In this document: positions 10,662-20,170 of the stretch, one piece after another
Numbering within the stretch: the stretch's first letter is position 1
How the letters are laid out: each line of letters starts with the position of its first letter
Source: Streptomyces sp. NRRL F-5630
GTDB taxonomy: Bacteria > Actinomycetota > Actinomycetes > Streptomycetales > Streptomycetaceae
Direction: 5' to 3'
NCBI RefSeq assembly: GCF_000719475.1
Contig: NZ_JOGO01000050.1
Location: forward strand, 1-64,000
DNA length: 64,000 nt
Made by a program: the position numbers and the translations under genes
Notes under the pieces: model-generated
What the model saw: the letters and a program-made list of their open reading frames with translations, nothing else
Databases searched by the model: none
Told to the model about the DNA's origin: nothing

Positions 10662-11774
10662 ATGCCGCGTTGGAAGGCGCTGCCCGAAGGGCTCGATCCG
10701 CAGATCCGCGAGTTCACCGGGCAGTTGCGCCGGCTTGTGGACCGCGCCGGGCTGAGTGTCGCGGCGCTGGCGGACCGTACGGGCTACAGCAGGACATCCT
10801 GGGAGCGGTATCTCGGCGGGAGGCTGCTCGCGCCGAAGGGCGCGGTGATCGCGCTCGCCGAGGTGACGGGCGCCCCGCCGCACCACCTGACGACGATGTG
10901 GGAGCTGGCCGAACGGGCCTGGAGCCGGGCCGAGTCGCGCCACGACCTGACGATGGAGGCGGTGCGCGTCTCGCAGGCGCGCGCGGCGCTCGATGAGCGG
11001 CCCGCCCCGGCGCGCGCGGCGACGGCCACGTACCCGAAGCCGGTCCGCGAGGAGCCGGTCCGGGACGCCCCGGTACCAGCGCGGGAGGTGCCGGGGCCCG
11101 TCCGGGGTGCGCCGGTACCGGGCGAGGGCGCACCTGTACCGCGCCGGGGCGCGCGGTCCGGCGCCCGGCCGCCGCGGCGGCCCCCGAAGGGCCCGCCCTC
11201 GCGCGGGCGGCGGCGCGCGACGCTGCTCCTCGCCGGGGTGACGGGCGCGCTCGTCGTGCTCGGCGCGATCCTCTTCGTGCCCCGGCTCCTCGACGACCAC
11301 GACACGAACGGGCGGGCCGCGCCGAGGAGTTCGGCGTCGGTACGAGCCGCCGAGCCGCCGAAGGGGGTGCGGTGCGCGGGGGCGGGCTGCGCGGGCAGGG
11401 ACCCGGAGGCGATGGGGTGCGGTGGTGAGCTGGCCCGGACGACGGACCGCGCCGCCGTCGGCACGCGGCTCGTCGAGGTGCGGTACAGCGAGGTGTGCGG
11501 CGCCGCCTGGGCGCGGATCACGCGGGCGGGGCCGGGGGACACGGTGACGGCCCGCGCGGGCCGTCGCGCCCAGCGGGCCACGGTCGAGGACACGGGCGAC
11601 GCCTACACGCGGATGCTCCCCGTCTCCGGGCCGGGCAGGACCCGGGCCTGCGCCGAGGTCGGCACGGGGGAGAAGGGATGCGTGGGGAACACGGGCGCCG
11701 ACGCGGCGAAGTCCCGGACGGCCGGCCCCGTGGCCTCCGGGGCCGGGACGGCGAAGGGCACGGGAACGGGCTGA
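10662..11774 (+). CDS. XRE-family DNA-binding protein with membrane span and DUF2690-like outer domain
   Basis: ATG 10662 has a strong AGGGGGAG site; 370 aa. An XRE helix-turn-helix lies at about residues 15-70 (SVAALADRTGYSRTSWERYL, then RLLAPKGAVIALAEVTG). A proline/arginine-rich linker runs to ~185, then one membrane span (ATLLLAGVTGALVVLGAILF). The C-terminal ~130 residues have four Cys and the layout of DUF2690 (CAGRDPEAMGCG, then VEVRYSEVCGAAWARI). The topology suggests cytoplasmic DNA-binding with an extracytoplasmic sensor. Target genes unknown. Confidence 0.85.
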   Translation: MPRWKALPEGLDPQIREFTGQLRRLVDRAGLSVAALADRTGYSRTSWERYLGGRLLAPKGAVIALAEVTGAPPHHLTTMWELAERAWSRAESRHDLTMEAVRVSQARAALDERPAPARAATATYPKPVREEPVRDAPVPAREVPGPVRGAPVPGEGAPVPRRGARSGARPPRRPPKGPPSRGRRRATLLLAGVTGALVVLGAILFVPRLLDDHDTNGRAAPRSSASVRAAEPPKGVRCAGAGCAGRDPEAMGCGGELARTTDRAAVGTRLVEVRYSEVCGAAWARITRAGPGDTVTARAGRRAQRATVEDTGDAYTRMLPVSGPGRTRACAEVGTGEKGCVGNTGADAAKSRTAGPVASGAGTAKGTGTG

Positions 11775-11865
11775 CTCCGTACGGGAATTCCTCCGGCCGA
11801 GTGCGCATACCCCGCGTGATCCCGGGAAGACGCGGTCTTACCCCCCCACGGGAGAGTCCCCCTCC

Positions 11866-11910
11866 CGGCGAAGGCCGCCGCAGCACCTTGCCGCTCGGCG
11901 GCCTTCGCCG
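11866..11910 (+). terminator. Long-stem hairpin terminator after the XRE gene
   Basis: Perfect 15-bp stem CGGCGAAGGCCGCCG/CGGCGGCCTTCGCCG with a 15-base loop. Confidence 0.75.
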
Positions 11911-11980
11911 TGCGCGGGCCCGCGCCCCTGTGGGCCCCGCCACACCCGCCCTGCGGTCGCGCCCCCCACCGGCGCGATAG

Positions 11981-13081
<1,101 letters not shown>

Positions 13082-13130
13082 GCCGTCCCCCTCCGGGAGC
13101 CTGCGGACGCTTACGCCCGACCGCTCCCCG

Positions 13131-13180
13131 AACGGGCCCGAACCCCCCTGCCGGCCAGGTGAGTTCGGGCCCGTTTTTTC
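13131..13180 (+). terminator. Rho-independent terminator after mdh
   Basis: Perfect 13-bp stem (AACGGGCCCGAAC arm) with a 19-base loop, followed directly by TTTTTT. A true U-run is rare in this DNA, so this is the most convincing terminator in the window. Confidence 0.92.
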
Positions 13181-13287
13181 CCGCGCGGGAGGGAGGCGGG
13201 TGCCGTACAGTGTTGCCTCCGTCGCGCACGGTGGCGGGGGTGAACCCCTGTGCCCGCGCACGCCGTGTCCGTCCCGGAAGGCCCGAG

Positions 13288-15102
13288 GTGACCGAGCAGC
13301 CATCCCCGCGAAAGGGCCAGCGGCCCGAGCCGATCCCGACGCAGGCGACGGACTCGCCCTCCACCGACGCCTCCCCGCCTCCGGACACCGGGTCGCCCGC
13401 GGCCCCGCCGCCCCCTCCGCACACGCCGCCGCCCGTGCCCGCGTCCCCGCCGTTCCTCGCCGCCCGTGCCCCCGTTCCGCCCGCCGCCAGCGAGGCGACG
13501 CGCCTCCTGTGCGTCGGCGTGCACCACGACCGTGCCTTCCGCGAGGCGGTGCTCGACGAGCTGTACGTGCACGAGGAGCGGTTCCCCGCCCCCTTGACCG
13601 GTGTCGACGCGGGCCGGGTCCTCTCGCACGCCGTTCGCGCCCGGAACCAGGACGTCGCCTGGGCGGCCGGAATCCTCGGCCTGTGGCTGCTCGGGGTCGT
13701 CGTCACCGGCGGGCTCCTCGTCGTGGGACTCTTCGGCAGCATCGGCCTCGTCGCCGCCCGGTGGATCAGGGGCACCGGCCCGCTCGACTCCGGCATCGCC
13801 CTCGCCCGCCGGGTCGTGGCCTTCTGGGTGCGCTGGATCTCGCGCCTCTACCTCGTCTACCTCCTGGTCGTCGTCCTGTTGTTCACCGTCGTCCTGGGCG
13901 GGAGTGCCTTCTTCGGCGACACCCTCTTCTCCGGAACCCTGGTGCTGGCGCGCCTCTCCGCCTTCCTCACCCTGTGCGTGTTCGGCGGCATCGTCGCCTG
14001 TGTGGCCCTGCGGCGCGGGCAGTTCGCCCGCGTGGTGAGCGAGGAACTCTCCCCGGCCCGCTTCCCCCACGCCTCCGGCGACCCCGCCGAGACCGCCGCG
14101 GGCGAACGCCTCGTCCGTCTGCGGGCCAGGCTCCGCGCCGAACAGCACCAGCCGCTCGTGATGTACGAGGAGGACTGGCCCTTCCTCGGCTTCGGCACCC
14201 CGTTCCGCACCTGGTCGCTCGCCATCGAGCTGCGCCCGCGCGGCGACCGCACGCCCGTACCGCTCGACAACGGTGAGATCCTGCGCCGCATCGTCCCGCT
14301 CGTCGAGGCGCTGCGCGTCCCCTCGACGCGCCGGGACCCGGCGGTCGCCGGGGCCGTCATCGACCGGCTGCGTGAACTCCGCGTGGACGAGTGCGTGTTC
14401 CTGCCGGCCGACGGCATCCAGTTCCGCGACGCGGCACCGTACACACCGGAGGCGTTCGAGGCGCACCGGTCGGCGGCGCTCGAAGAGGGCGGCGAGGCGC
14501 GCCGGCACTTCCTGCGCATCCGCGTCGGCGGCTGGGACGAGGGCCTCGTCGTCACCGTCTTCGTCCGGGTGCACACGCAGGGCGGGATGCTCATGGCGGA
14601 GTTCGCGCCGCATGTCCTCCCGCCGGTGCGGCGCGCCTACCGGCTCGCCGAGCGCGACGCGCGCCGCCACCGGGCGCTCACCACGGTGGGTCACGTGGCC
14701 TGGGCGATCGTGCACACCCCGGCCTCCTTCGGGCACGCCGCGCGCACACTCGGCGGCTGGCTCCGCGGCGAACTGCTGCGCCTCTTCGCCGGTTACGCGG
14801 GCGCCCCGGCCGAGGGGCCCTCGGCCGCGGTGCGGGAACTCGGCACCGACGAGGACCTCTCGCTCTTCCAGGAGATGGACCTCGACCGCTACCTCAAGAC
14901 GATCCAGGACCGCGTGGCGAGCGGAGTACGCACGGCGCTGCGTGAAGCCGGCTGGGCCACCGACGAGTTCGACCAGAGGATCGTCCACGTCGCGAACGGC
15001 GGCGTCTACATCGACTCCGCCCGGGACAGCGCCATCGGTATCGGCAATGACAACACGATCAGCCACACGGCGAACGGCCAGGGGGCGAGGAAGAATGACT
15101 GA
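13288..15102 (+). CDS. Unknown three-span membrane protein with C-terminal RHIM-like motif
   Basis: GTG 13288 has GGAAGG 7 bases upstream; 604 aa. A proline-rich N-terminus (to ~65) precedes a conserved-looking patch (RLLCVGVHHDRAFREAVLDE). Three hydrophobic segments lie around residues 130-230: AAGILGLWLLGVVVTGGLLV, LVYLLVVVLLFTVVLGGSAF and LTLCVFGGIVACVAL. A large soluble region follows. The last 32 residues contain SAIGIGNDNTIS (from 581), resembling the I-x-I-G-x-x-N-x-I core of RHIM/BASS-type amyloid signalling motifs. The same pattern, ungapped, occurs at the N-terminus of the next protein, whose start overlaps this stop. No family recognised. Confidence 0.8.
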   Translation: MTEQPSPRKGQRPEPIPTQATDSPSTDASPPPDTGSPAAPPPPPHTPPPVPASPPFLAARAPVPPAASEATRLLCVGVHHDRAFREAVLDELYVHEERFPAPLTGVDAGRVLSHAVRARNQDVAWAAGILGLWLLGVVVTGGLLVVGLFGSIGLVAARWIRGTGPLDSGIALARRVVAFWVRWISRLYLVYLLVVVLLFTVVLGGSAFFGDTLFSGTLVLARLSAFLTLCVFGGIVACVALRRGQFARVVSEELSPARFPHASGDPAETAAGERLVRLRARLRAEQHQPLVMYEEDWPFLGFGTPFRTWSLAIELRPRGDRTPVPLDNGEILRRIVPLVEALRVPSTRRDPAVAGAVIDRLRELRVDECVFLPADGIQFRDAAPYTPEAFEAHRSAALEEGGEARRHFLRIRVGGWDEGLVVTVFVRVHTQGGMLMAEFAPHVLPPVRRAYRLAERDARRHRALTTVGHVAWAIVHTPASFGHAARTLGGWLRGELLRLFAGYAGAPAEGPSAAVRELGTDEDLSLFQEMDLDRYLKTIQDRVASGVRTALREAGWATDEFDQRIVHVANGGVYIDSARDSAIGIGNDNTISHTANGQGARKND

Positions 15103-15478
15103 GGAAGCGGACCGGGCCCGGAGCACACCGGCCGTCCACATCGGCTCCGTCGAGGGCAGCGCCTTCGCGATCGGCGACGGGAACCACGTCTCGTACGGGC
15201 GGGGCGGGACGGCGGCCGCCGACGAGGCGCAGGCCGCGCTCCTCGCCGCCGTCGCCGCGCTGCGTGCGGACCTCGCGCGCTTCACCGAGACCCCGCACAC
15301 CGTGGCTCTCGACGCCGAACTCGCGGCCGTCGAGAGTGAGATCACCGAAGGGGGTGCCGCTTCGGGGGGTCGCCTCGCGCGGCTGCGCGAGGCCGTCGAT
15401 GTCGCAGGCCCGCTCGTCGCCGCCCTCGCCTCGGGGACAGCGGTCCTCCAGTCGCTCGCCCCACTCCTGGGGGCTTGA
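15095..15478 (+). CDS. Small helical protein with N-terminal RHIM-like motif
   Basis: ATG 15095 overlaps the preceding stop by 8 bases, implying translational coupling; 127 aa. Residues 14-38 carry the motif SAFAIGDGNHVSYG, matching the tail of the upstream protein at 10 of 25 ungapped positions. A helical region follows (QAALLAAVAALRADLARFTE and similar), then a hydrophobic C-terminal stretch (GPLVAALASGTAVLQSLAPLLGA). The helical part loosely recalls small DUF5955-like Streptomyces proteins. I infer that it interacts with the upstream membrane protein through the shared motif; the function is unknown. Confidence 0.75.
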   Translation: MTEEADRARSTPAVHIGSVEGSAFAIGDGNHVSYGRGGTAAADEAQAALLAAVAALRADLARFTETPHTVALDAELAAVESEITEGGAASGGRLARLREAVDVAGPLVAALASGTAVLQSLAPLLGA

Positions 15479-15480
15479 GC

Positions 15481-16407
15481 GTGGCGCCCGGGAGGCCGCG
15501 CTGGAACGCGTCCGCGCAGCGTTGGGAGCACGGCCGCTCCGCGGCCGCCTCCGCGCCGGTCCGCGAGGCGGCCCCGTACGTGGTCGCGCCCGCGCGGAAG
15601 GCCCGGCCATTCCCCGACGAGACCGTGCTCCCGTCCGTCACCTGGGACCCGGGGCCGCCGTCCTCACCGTCCGGGGGCCCGCCCCGGTGGCGCGACAGAC
15701 GCGCGCTCACGCTGGCGACGGCCGTCGTGGTCGCCGCCGGGGCGGTCGTGCTCACCTGGTCCCTGCTCGCCAAGGGGGACGACCCGGCGGCGCACCGCCC
15801 GGCGGGGACCACTGTCGCGCCATCGGCCGCCGAGGAGGGCGACCCGTACGGCGAGTACCCCTACGAGGAGGCCCCGTCCGACGACGAACAGCCGGAGAGC
15901 GAACGGTCGGACGAAGCGGGTGACGAGCCGTCCGCAGACGCCTCCGCCCTTCCCGATGGCTTCGTCACCGCCGACGACCCCGCCGGATACGCGCTCGCCG
16001 TGCCCGGGGACTGGGAGCGCAGCGAGAAGGACGCCAGTGTCTACTACACCTCGCCCGACGGGCTGAGCCTGCTCCAGGTCTTCGAGATCACCGGCGAGGG
16101 GCTCACCCCCGAGGACGCCCTCACCGCATCCTCGGACGATCTGCGCGCCCGCACGGAGCGGTACGAGCAGATCACGCTCGGCCCGACGCGGCCCGGCCGC
16201 GAGAATCCGGCGGGCGATGAGGCCGAACTCGTCTATTCGTACTACAACAGGAAGACGGGCGGCACCCGCCTCGGCATCGAACGCGCCTTCACCGCGAGCG
16301 ACGGGAAGCGCTACGCGGTCCTCGCGGCGGCCCCCGACGAGACGGAGAAGACACAACGCAAGGTGCTGGAGACGGCGTTGGCCCATTTCGAGCCGCCGAG
16401 CGATTGA
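15481..16407 (+). CDS. Single-span protein with extracytoplasmic PsbP/lipoprotein-like domain
   Basis: Start taken as GTG 15481, two bases after the previous stop; a TTG at 15475 overlapping that stop is possible. About 308 aa. The cytoplasmic N-terminus (about 75 residues, Pro/Arg/Trp-rich) leads to one membrane span (ALTLATAVVVAAGAVVLTW), an acidic linker rich in Glu/Asp/Tyr, and a C-terminal ~140-residue domain starting DDPAGYALAVPGDWERSE, a pattern common in the outer parts of Streptomyces membrane proteins. It is co-transcribed with the two RHIM-like-motif genes but lacks the motif. Function unknown. Confidence 0.8.
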   Translation: MAPGRPRWNASAQRWEHGRSAAASAPVREAAPYVVAPARKARPFPDETVLPSVTWDPGPPSSPSGGPPRWRDRRALTLATAVVVAAGAVVLTWSLLAKGDDPAAHRPAGTTVAPSAAEEGDPYGEYPYEEAPSDDEQPESERSDEAGDEPSADASALPDGFVTADDPAGYALAVPGDWERSEKDASVYYTSPDGLSLLQVFEITGEGLTPEDALTASSDDLRARTERYEQITLGPTRPGRENPAGDEAELVYSYYNRKTGGTRLGIERAFTASDGKRYAVLAAAPDETEKTQRKVLETALAHFEPPSD

Positions 16408-16438
16408 TCCGGGCCGAGCGCCGTCCGCACACTCCGCG

Positions 16439-16942
16439 TCAGCCCGCGTGGTCGCCCGGGGTGTAGTGGCCCGGCACGTTGCGGCACGTCACGCTCAGCC
16501 GGTTCCACGCGTTGATGACCGTGATCGCGCCGACGAGCTGGGCCAGTTCGCGTGGCTCGAAGACCGCCGCCGCCTTCGCCCAGACCTCGTCGGGGACGAA
16601 GCCGTCGGTGAGGACCGTGATGGCCTCGGTCAGTTCGATCGCGGCGATCTCGCGCGCCGTGTAGTAGTGCTTCGACTCCTCCCAGGCGCTGAGCTGCACG
16701 ATCCGCTCGACCGACTCGCCCGCGGCGAGCGCGTCCTTCGTGTGCATGTCCAGGCAGTACGCACAGTGGTTGAGCTGCGAGGCGCGGATGCGGACCAGCT
16801 CGGCGAGCGAGGGCTCGATGCCGCCGTGCGAGGCGGTCTCCAGGCGCATCATCGCGCGGTAGAACTCGGGCGCGAGTTTCGCGAAGTTCAGGCGGGGCGT
16901 GTGCTCGGGGAGGGTGGCGGTGGTGTTCTCGTGCGTCGTCAT
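16439..16942 (-). CDS. Carboxymuconolactone decarboxylase/AhpD-like protein
   Basis: 167 aa from ATG 16942. Contains the CMD/AhpD signature with a Cys-x-x-Cys and nearby His (LNHCAYCLDMHTKDAL) and the EESKHYYTAREIAAIELTEA stretch typical of alkylhydroperoxidase-type CMD proteins. It probably acts as a small thiol peroxidase or reductase in the cytoplasm; the substrate is not shown. Divergent from the MocR regulator, with only 46 bases between starts, so that regulator is the obvious candidate controller. Confidence 0.92.
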   Translation of the reverse strand: MTTHENTTATLPEHTPRLNFAKLAPEFYRAMMRLETASHGGIEPSLAELVRIRASQLNHCAYCLDMHTKDALAAGESVERIVQLSAWEESKHYYTAREIAAIELTEAITVLTDGFVPDEVWAKAAAVFEPRELAQLVGAITVINAWNRLSVTCRNVPGHYTPGDHAG

Positions 16943-16988
16943 GCGTCCACCGTAGGAGCGCGGCGGCCCAGGAGTATGGTCCATTCCC

Positions 16989-18395
16989 GTGGCGAACGAG
17001 TGGGCCAATCAGGGCCTCGACCTGCATCTCGACACCGGCCCGGACGTGCCGCGCGGCACCGTGCGGGCCCGGCTCATGGCCGCGCTGCGCGAGGCGGTGC
17101 GGAGCGGACGGCTCGCGCCCGGCACCCGGCTGCCCTCCTCGCGGCAGCTCGCCGCCGATCTCGGCCTCGCGCGCAACACCGTCGCCGACGCCTACGCCGA
17201 GCTGGTCGCCGAGGGCTGGCTCACCGCCCGGCAGGGCTCCGGCACCCGCGTCGCTGCCCGCACCGCGCCCGTACGGCGGCAGGCGTCCCGCCCGCGACGC
17301 CCCGCCCCGCTCCCGCTGCACGACCTGCGCCCCGGCAGCCCCGACCTCACGGCGTTCCCGCGCGCCGCGTGGCTCAGGGCCGCCCGCCAGGCCCTCGACC
17401 AGGCCCCGGCGAGCGCGTTCGGCTGGCCGGGCACGGGCCGCGAGGAGCTGCGCACGGCGCTCGCCGAGTACCTGGCACGCGTCCGGGGCGTGCGCGCGGA
17501 CCCCGGGCGGATTCTCGTCACGGCCGGGTTCACCCAGGGCCTGCGGCAGCTCCTGCCGCGACTGCGGGAGCGCGGGGTCCGTACCGTCGCGGTCGAGTCG
17601 TACGGGCTGTGGGTGCACTGGGAGGTCCTGCGGGAGGCCGGGATGCGGGTCGTCGTGCTCCCCTTCGACGCCGGCGGCACCGTCCCCGTCCCGCCGCCCG
17701 GCACGCAGGCGGTGCTCCTCACGCCGAGCCACCAGTTCCCCACCGGTGGCGCGCTGCTGCCGGAGCGCAGGGCCGCGCTCGTGGACTGGGCGCGGGCGCA
17801 CGACGGGCTGGTCCTGGAGGACGACTACGACGGGGAGTTCCGCTACGACCGGCAGCCCGTGGGCGCCTTGCAGGGGCTCGACCCGGAGCGGGTCGTGCAC
17901 CTGGGCACGACGAGCAAGTCCCTCGCGACCGGGCTGCGGCTCGGGTGGGCGGTCCTGCCCGCCGCGCTCGCGACCGGGTCCCTCGCGCCGCAGACGGGCT
18001 GGGGCGGTACGACGTGGGAGCCCGGGGTCATGGACCAGCTGACCTTCGCGGCCTTCCTGCGCTCCGGCGCCTACGACCGGCACGTACGGGCCATGAGGCT
18101 GCGCTACCGGCGGCGCAGGGACGCCCTCGTCGCCGCCGTCGCCGCGCGCGCCCCCGGGGTCGGCGTGAGCGGGATCGCGGCCGGGCTGCACGCGGTGCTG
18201 CGCCTCCCGCCGGGCAGCGAGCCCGCCGTCCTGCGCGCCGCCGCCTGGGAACGCCTCGCCCTCACCGACCTCGGCGGGTTCCGCCACCCGGACGCCGGAC
18301 TCCCGCCGGAGGATGCCCTGGTCGTCGGCTACGCGACCCCGCCGGAACACGCCTGGCCCTCGGCTCTGGAGGCGCTGTGCCGGGTGCTGCCGTGA
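16989..18395 (+). CDS. MocR/PdxR-type GntR regulator with aminotransferase-like domain
   Basis: 468 aa. N-terminal winged helix (about 20-90: RLAPGTRLPSSRQLAADLGL, then ARNTVADAYAEL) and a C-terminal fold-type I aminotransferase domain. The PLP-binding Lys is K310 in LGTTSKSLATG; VLEDDYDGEFRYDRQPVGAL is also typical of MocR proteins. Such proteins use PLP as a sensor or cofactor to control neighbouring genes. Adjacent targets could be the CMD/AhpD-like gene across the 46-base divergent gap and itself. PdxST genes, targets of PdxR, are not in this window. Confidence 0.93.
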   Translation: MANEWANQGLDLHLDTGPDVPRGTVRARLMAALREAVRSGRLAPGTRLPSSRQLAADLGLARNTVADAYAELVAEGWLTARQGSGTRVAARTAPVRRQASRPRRPAPLPLHDLRPGSPDLTAFPRAAWLRAARQALDQAPASAFGWPGTGREELRTALAEYLARVRGVRADPGRILVTAGFTQGLRQLLPRLRERGVRTVAVESYGLWVHWEVLREAGMRVVVLPFDAGGTVPVPPPGTQAVLLTPSHQFPTGGALLPERRAALVDWARAHDGLVLEDDYDGEFRYDRQPVGALQGLDPERVVHLGTTSKSLATGLRLGWAVLPAALATGSLAPQTGWGGTTWEPGVMDQLTFAAFLRSGAYDRHVRAMRLRYRRRRDALVAAVAARAPGVGVSGIAAGLHAVLRLPPGSEPAVLRAAAWERLALTDLGGFRHPDAGLPPEDALVVGYATPPEHAWPSALEALCRVLP

Positions 18396-18526
18396 GGCGG
18401 GAATCCCTCGCGCGCTGACGGTGGCGCGAACCCGCCCCCGCTTCTAGGCTGTGCGGTGATTTCGGGGTACACGCGGACGGGTGCCGCAGAGGTGCGCGTA
18501 CGCGACGGAACACACGGGGGAACAGC

Positions 18527-18922
18527 ATGACCACGACCGACCCGGCAGCCGCGCCCGCCGAGGCCCTCCGCCCGCGCCGGCTGCGCTCCAGCACCGTCGT
18601 ACTCGGCGGCATGGGGCTGCTCGCCGTCGCCCTCTCCGCCTGCGGCTCCGATCCCGACCGCCGCTGCGTCGACCGCGACAGCTACACCGTCGACGGCTAC
18701 AAGGTCCTGGCCGACAAGAACTGCCGTACGACGAGCGGCGGTCACGGGGCGAGGAGCAAGGCGGGCGCGAAGGGCGCCGCGGCCGTCCGGCCCGCCTGGT
18801 ACTACGGCTCCGAGGCGAAGAGCGGGCGCGCGGACTACGGCACCTTCTCGCAGGACAGCGCGATCCAGCGCGGCGGCCTCGGCTGCGACGACGACGACAA
18901 CGGCGGCGGGTACGGGGGCTGA
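18527..18922 (+). CDS. Small putative lipoprotein
   Basis: 131 aa. A positively charged N-terminus and hydrophobic stretch (STVVLGGMGLLAVALSACGS) with a lipobox-like LSAC place the lipidated Cys at residue 39. The mature part is short, rich in Gly, Lys, Asp and Ser, with two further Cys, and ends in an Asp run and GGGYGG. No catalytic motif. It lies 24 bases before the glutathionylspermidine-synthase-like gene, a pairing frequent in Streptomyces, so the two probably work together. Confidence 0.85.
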   Translation: MTTTDPAAAPAEALRPRRLRSSTVVLGGMGLLAVALSACGSDPDRRCVDRDSYTVDGYKVLADKNCRTTSGGHGARSKAGAKGAAAVRPAWYYGSEAKSGRADYGTFSQDSAIQRGGLGCDDDDNGGGYGG

Positions 18923-18946
18923 AGCGGGACCGGACGAGCACCGATC

Positions 18947-20137
18947 ATGGAACGCCGCACCATCGAGCCGCGCCCGGGGTGGCAGGAGACGGTCGAGGAA
19001 CAGGGCCTCATCTACCCGCTGACCCGCTACCCCGACGGCGGGTTCCGCCCCTACTGGGATGAGAGCGCGTACTACGTCTTCACGCTGCCCGAGGTCGAGG
19101 CGCTGGAGGAGACGGTCGAGGAGCTGCACGGGCTGTGCCTCGCGGCGGCGGAGCACATCGTCGCCCACGACCGCTTCGCCGACCTCGGCCTCACCGACGC
19201 GCGCCAGACGGAGCTGGTCGCCGAGTCCTGGCGTCGCCGCGCCGAACTCCCGTCCCTCTACGGTCGCTTCGACCTGCGGTACGACGGCCGGGGGCCCGCG
19301 AAGCTCCTGGAGTACAACGCGGACACGCCGACCTCGCTCGTCGAGGCGGCGAGCCCGCAGTGGTTCTGGATGGAGGAGCGCTTCCCGGGCGCCGACCAGT
19401 GGAACTCGCTCCACGAACGCCTCGTCGCGGCCTGGCGCCGCCAGGCGAAGCTCCTCCCGCCGGGGCCCGTGCACTTCGCCCACTCGGTCTCGGACATCCT
19501 CGGCGAGGACCTCATGACCGTCGCCTACCTGCGCGAGACCGCCGCGCAGGCCGGGCTCGACACCGAGGCGATCGCCGTCGAGGACATCGGCTGGGACCCG
19601 CTCTCGCACCGCTTCGTCGACCTCAGACTCCGTTTCGTGCGGAGCTGCTTCAAGCTCTATCCCTGGGAGTGGCTCGCGCGCGACCGCTTCGCGCCGCACG
19701 TGCGGGAGACGCTGGACAACGGGGGAGGCACGGGCTCGACGATGTGGATCGAGCCCGCCTGGAAGATGCTCCTGTCCAACAAGGCGCTCCTCGCGATCCT
19801 CTGGGAGCTCTTCCCCGGCCACCCCAACCTGCTGCCCGCCTACCTCGACGGGCCGCGCGAACTCGCCACGAGGGGCGGCTACGCGGCGAAGCCGCTCTTC
19901 GGCCGCGAGGGCGCGGGCGTCACGCTCCACGAACCGGGCACCCCGCCCCGCCGGCGCGCCGAGGGCGAGGACCTGCTGTGCTACCAGGCCCTCGCCCCGC
20001 TCCCCGACTTCGACGGGAACAAGGTCGTGCTCGGGGCGTGGGTCGTCGAGGACGAGGCCGCCGGACTCGGCATCCGCGAGTCCTCGGGCCTCGTCACCGA
20101 CGAGTACGCGCGCTTCCTGCCGCACGTGATCCTGTAG
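18947..20137 (+). CDS. Glutathionylspermidine synthase family (ATP-grasp) protein
   Basis: 396 aa, matching the C-terminal amidase-free synthetase fold of YgiC/YjfC-type proteins. Family features: WQETVEEQGLIYPLT at the N-terminus, DLRYDGRGPAKLLEYNADTPTSL (ATP-grasp core with Asn-Ala-Asp), and KPLFGREGAGVTL near the C-terminus. The family ligates peptides or polyamines with ATP. Because actinomycetes lack trypanothione-type metabolism, the natural substrate here is unknown. Follows a small lipoprotein gene. Confidence 0.9.
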   Translation: MERRTIEPRPGWQETVEEQGLIYPLTRYPDGGFRPYWDESAYYVFTLPEVEALEETVEELHGLCLAAAEHIVAHDRFADLGLTDARQTELVAESWRRRAELPSLYGRFDLRYDGRGPAKLLEYNADTPTSLVEAASPQWFWMEERFPGADQWNSLHERLVAAWRRQAKLLPPGPVHFAHSVSDILGEDLMTVAYLRETAAQAGLDTEAIAVEDIGWDPLSHRFVDLRLRFVRSCFKLYPWEWLARDRFAPHVRETLDNGGGTGSTMWIEPAWKMLLSNKALLAILWELFPGHPNLLPAYLDGPRELATRGGYAAKPLFGREGAGVTLHEPGTPPRRRAEGEDLLCYQALAPLPDFDGNKVVLGAWVVEDEAAGLGIRESSGLVTDEYARFLPHVIL

Positions 20138-20170
20138 CGCGGTCGGGGGAAGCGCCCGTGACAGCGTGGG

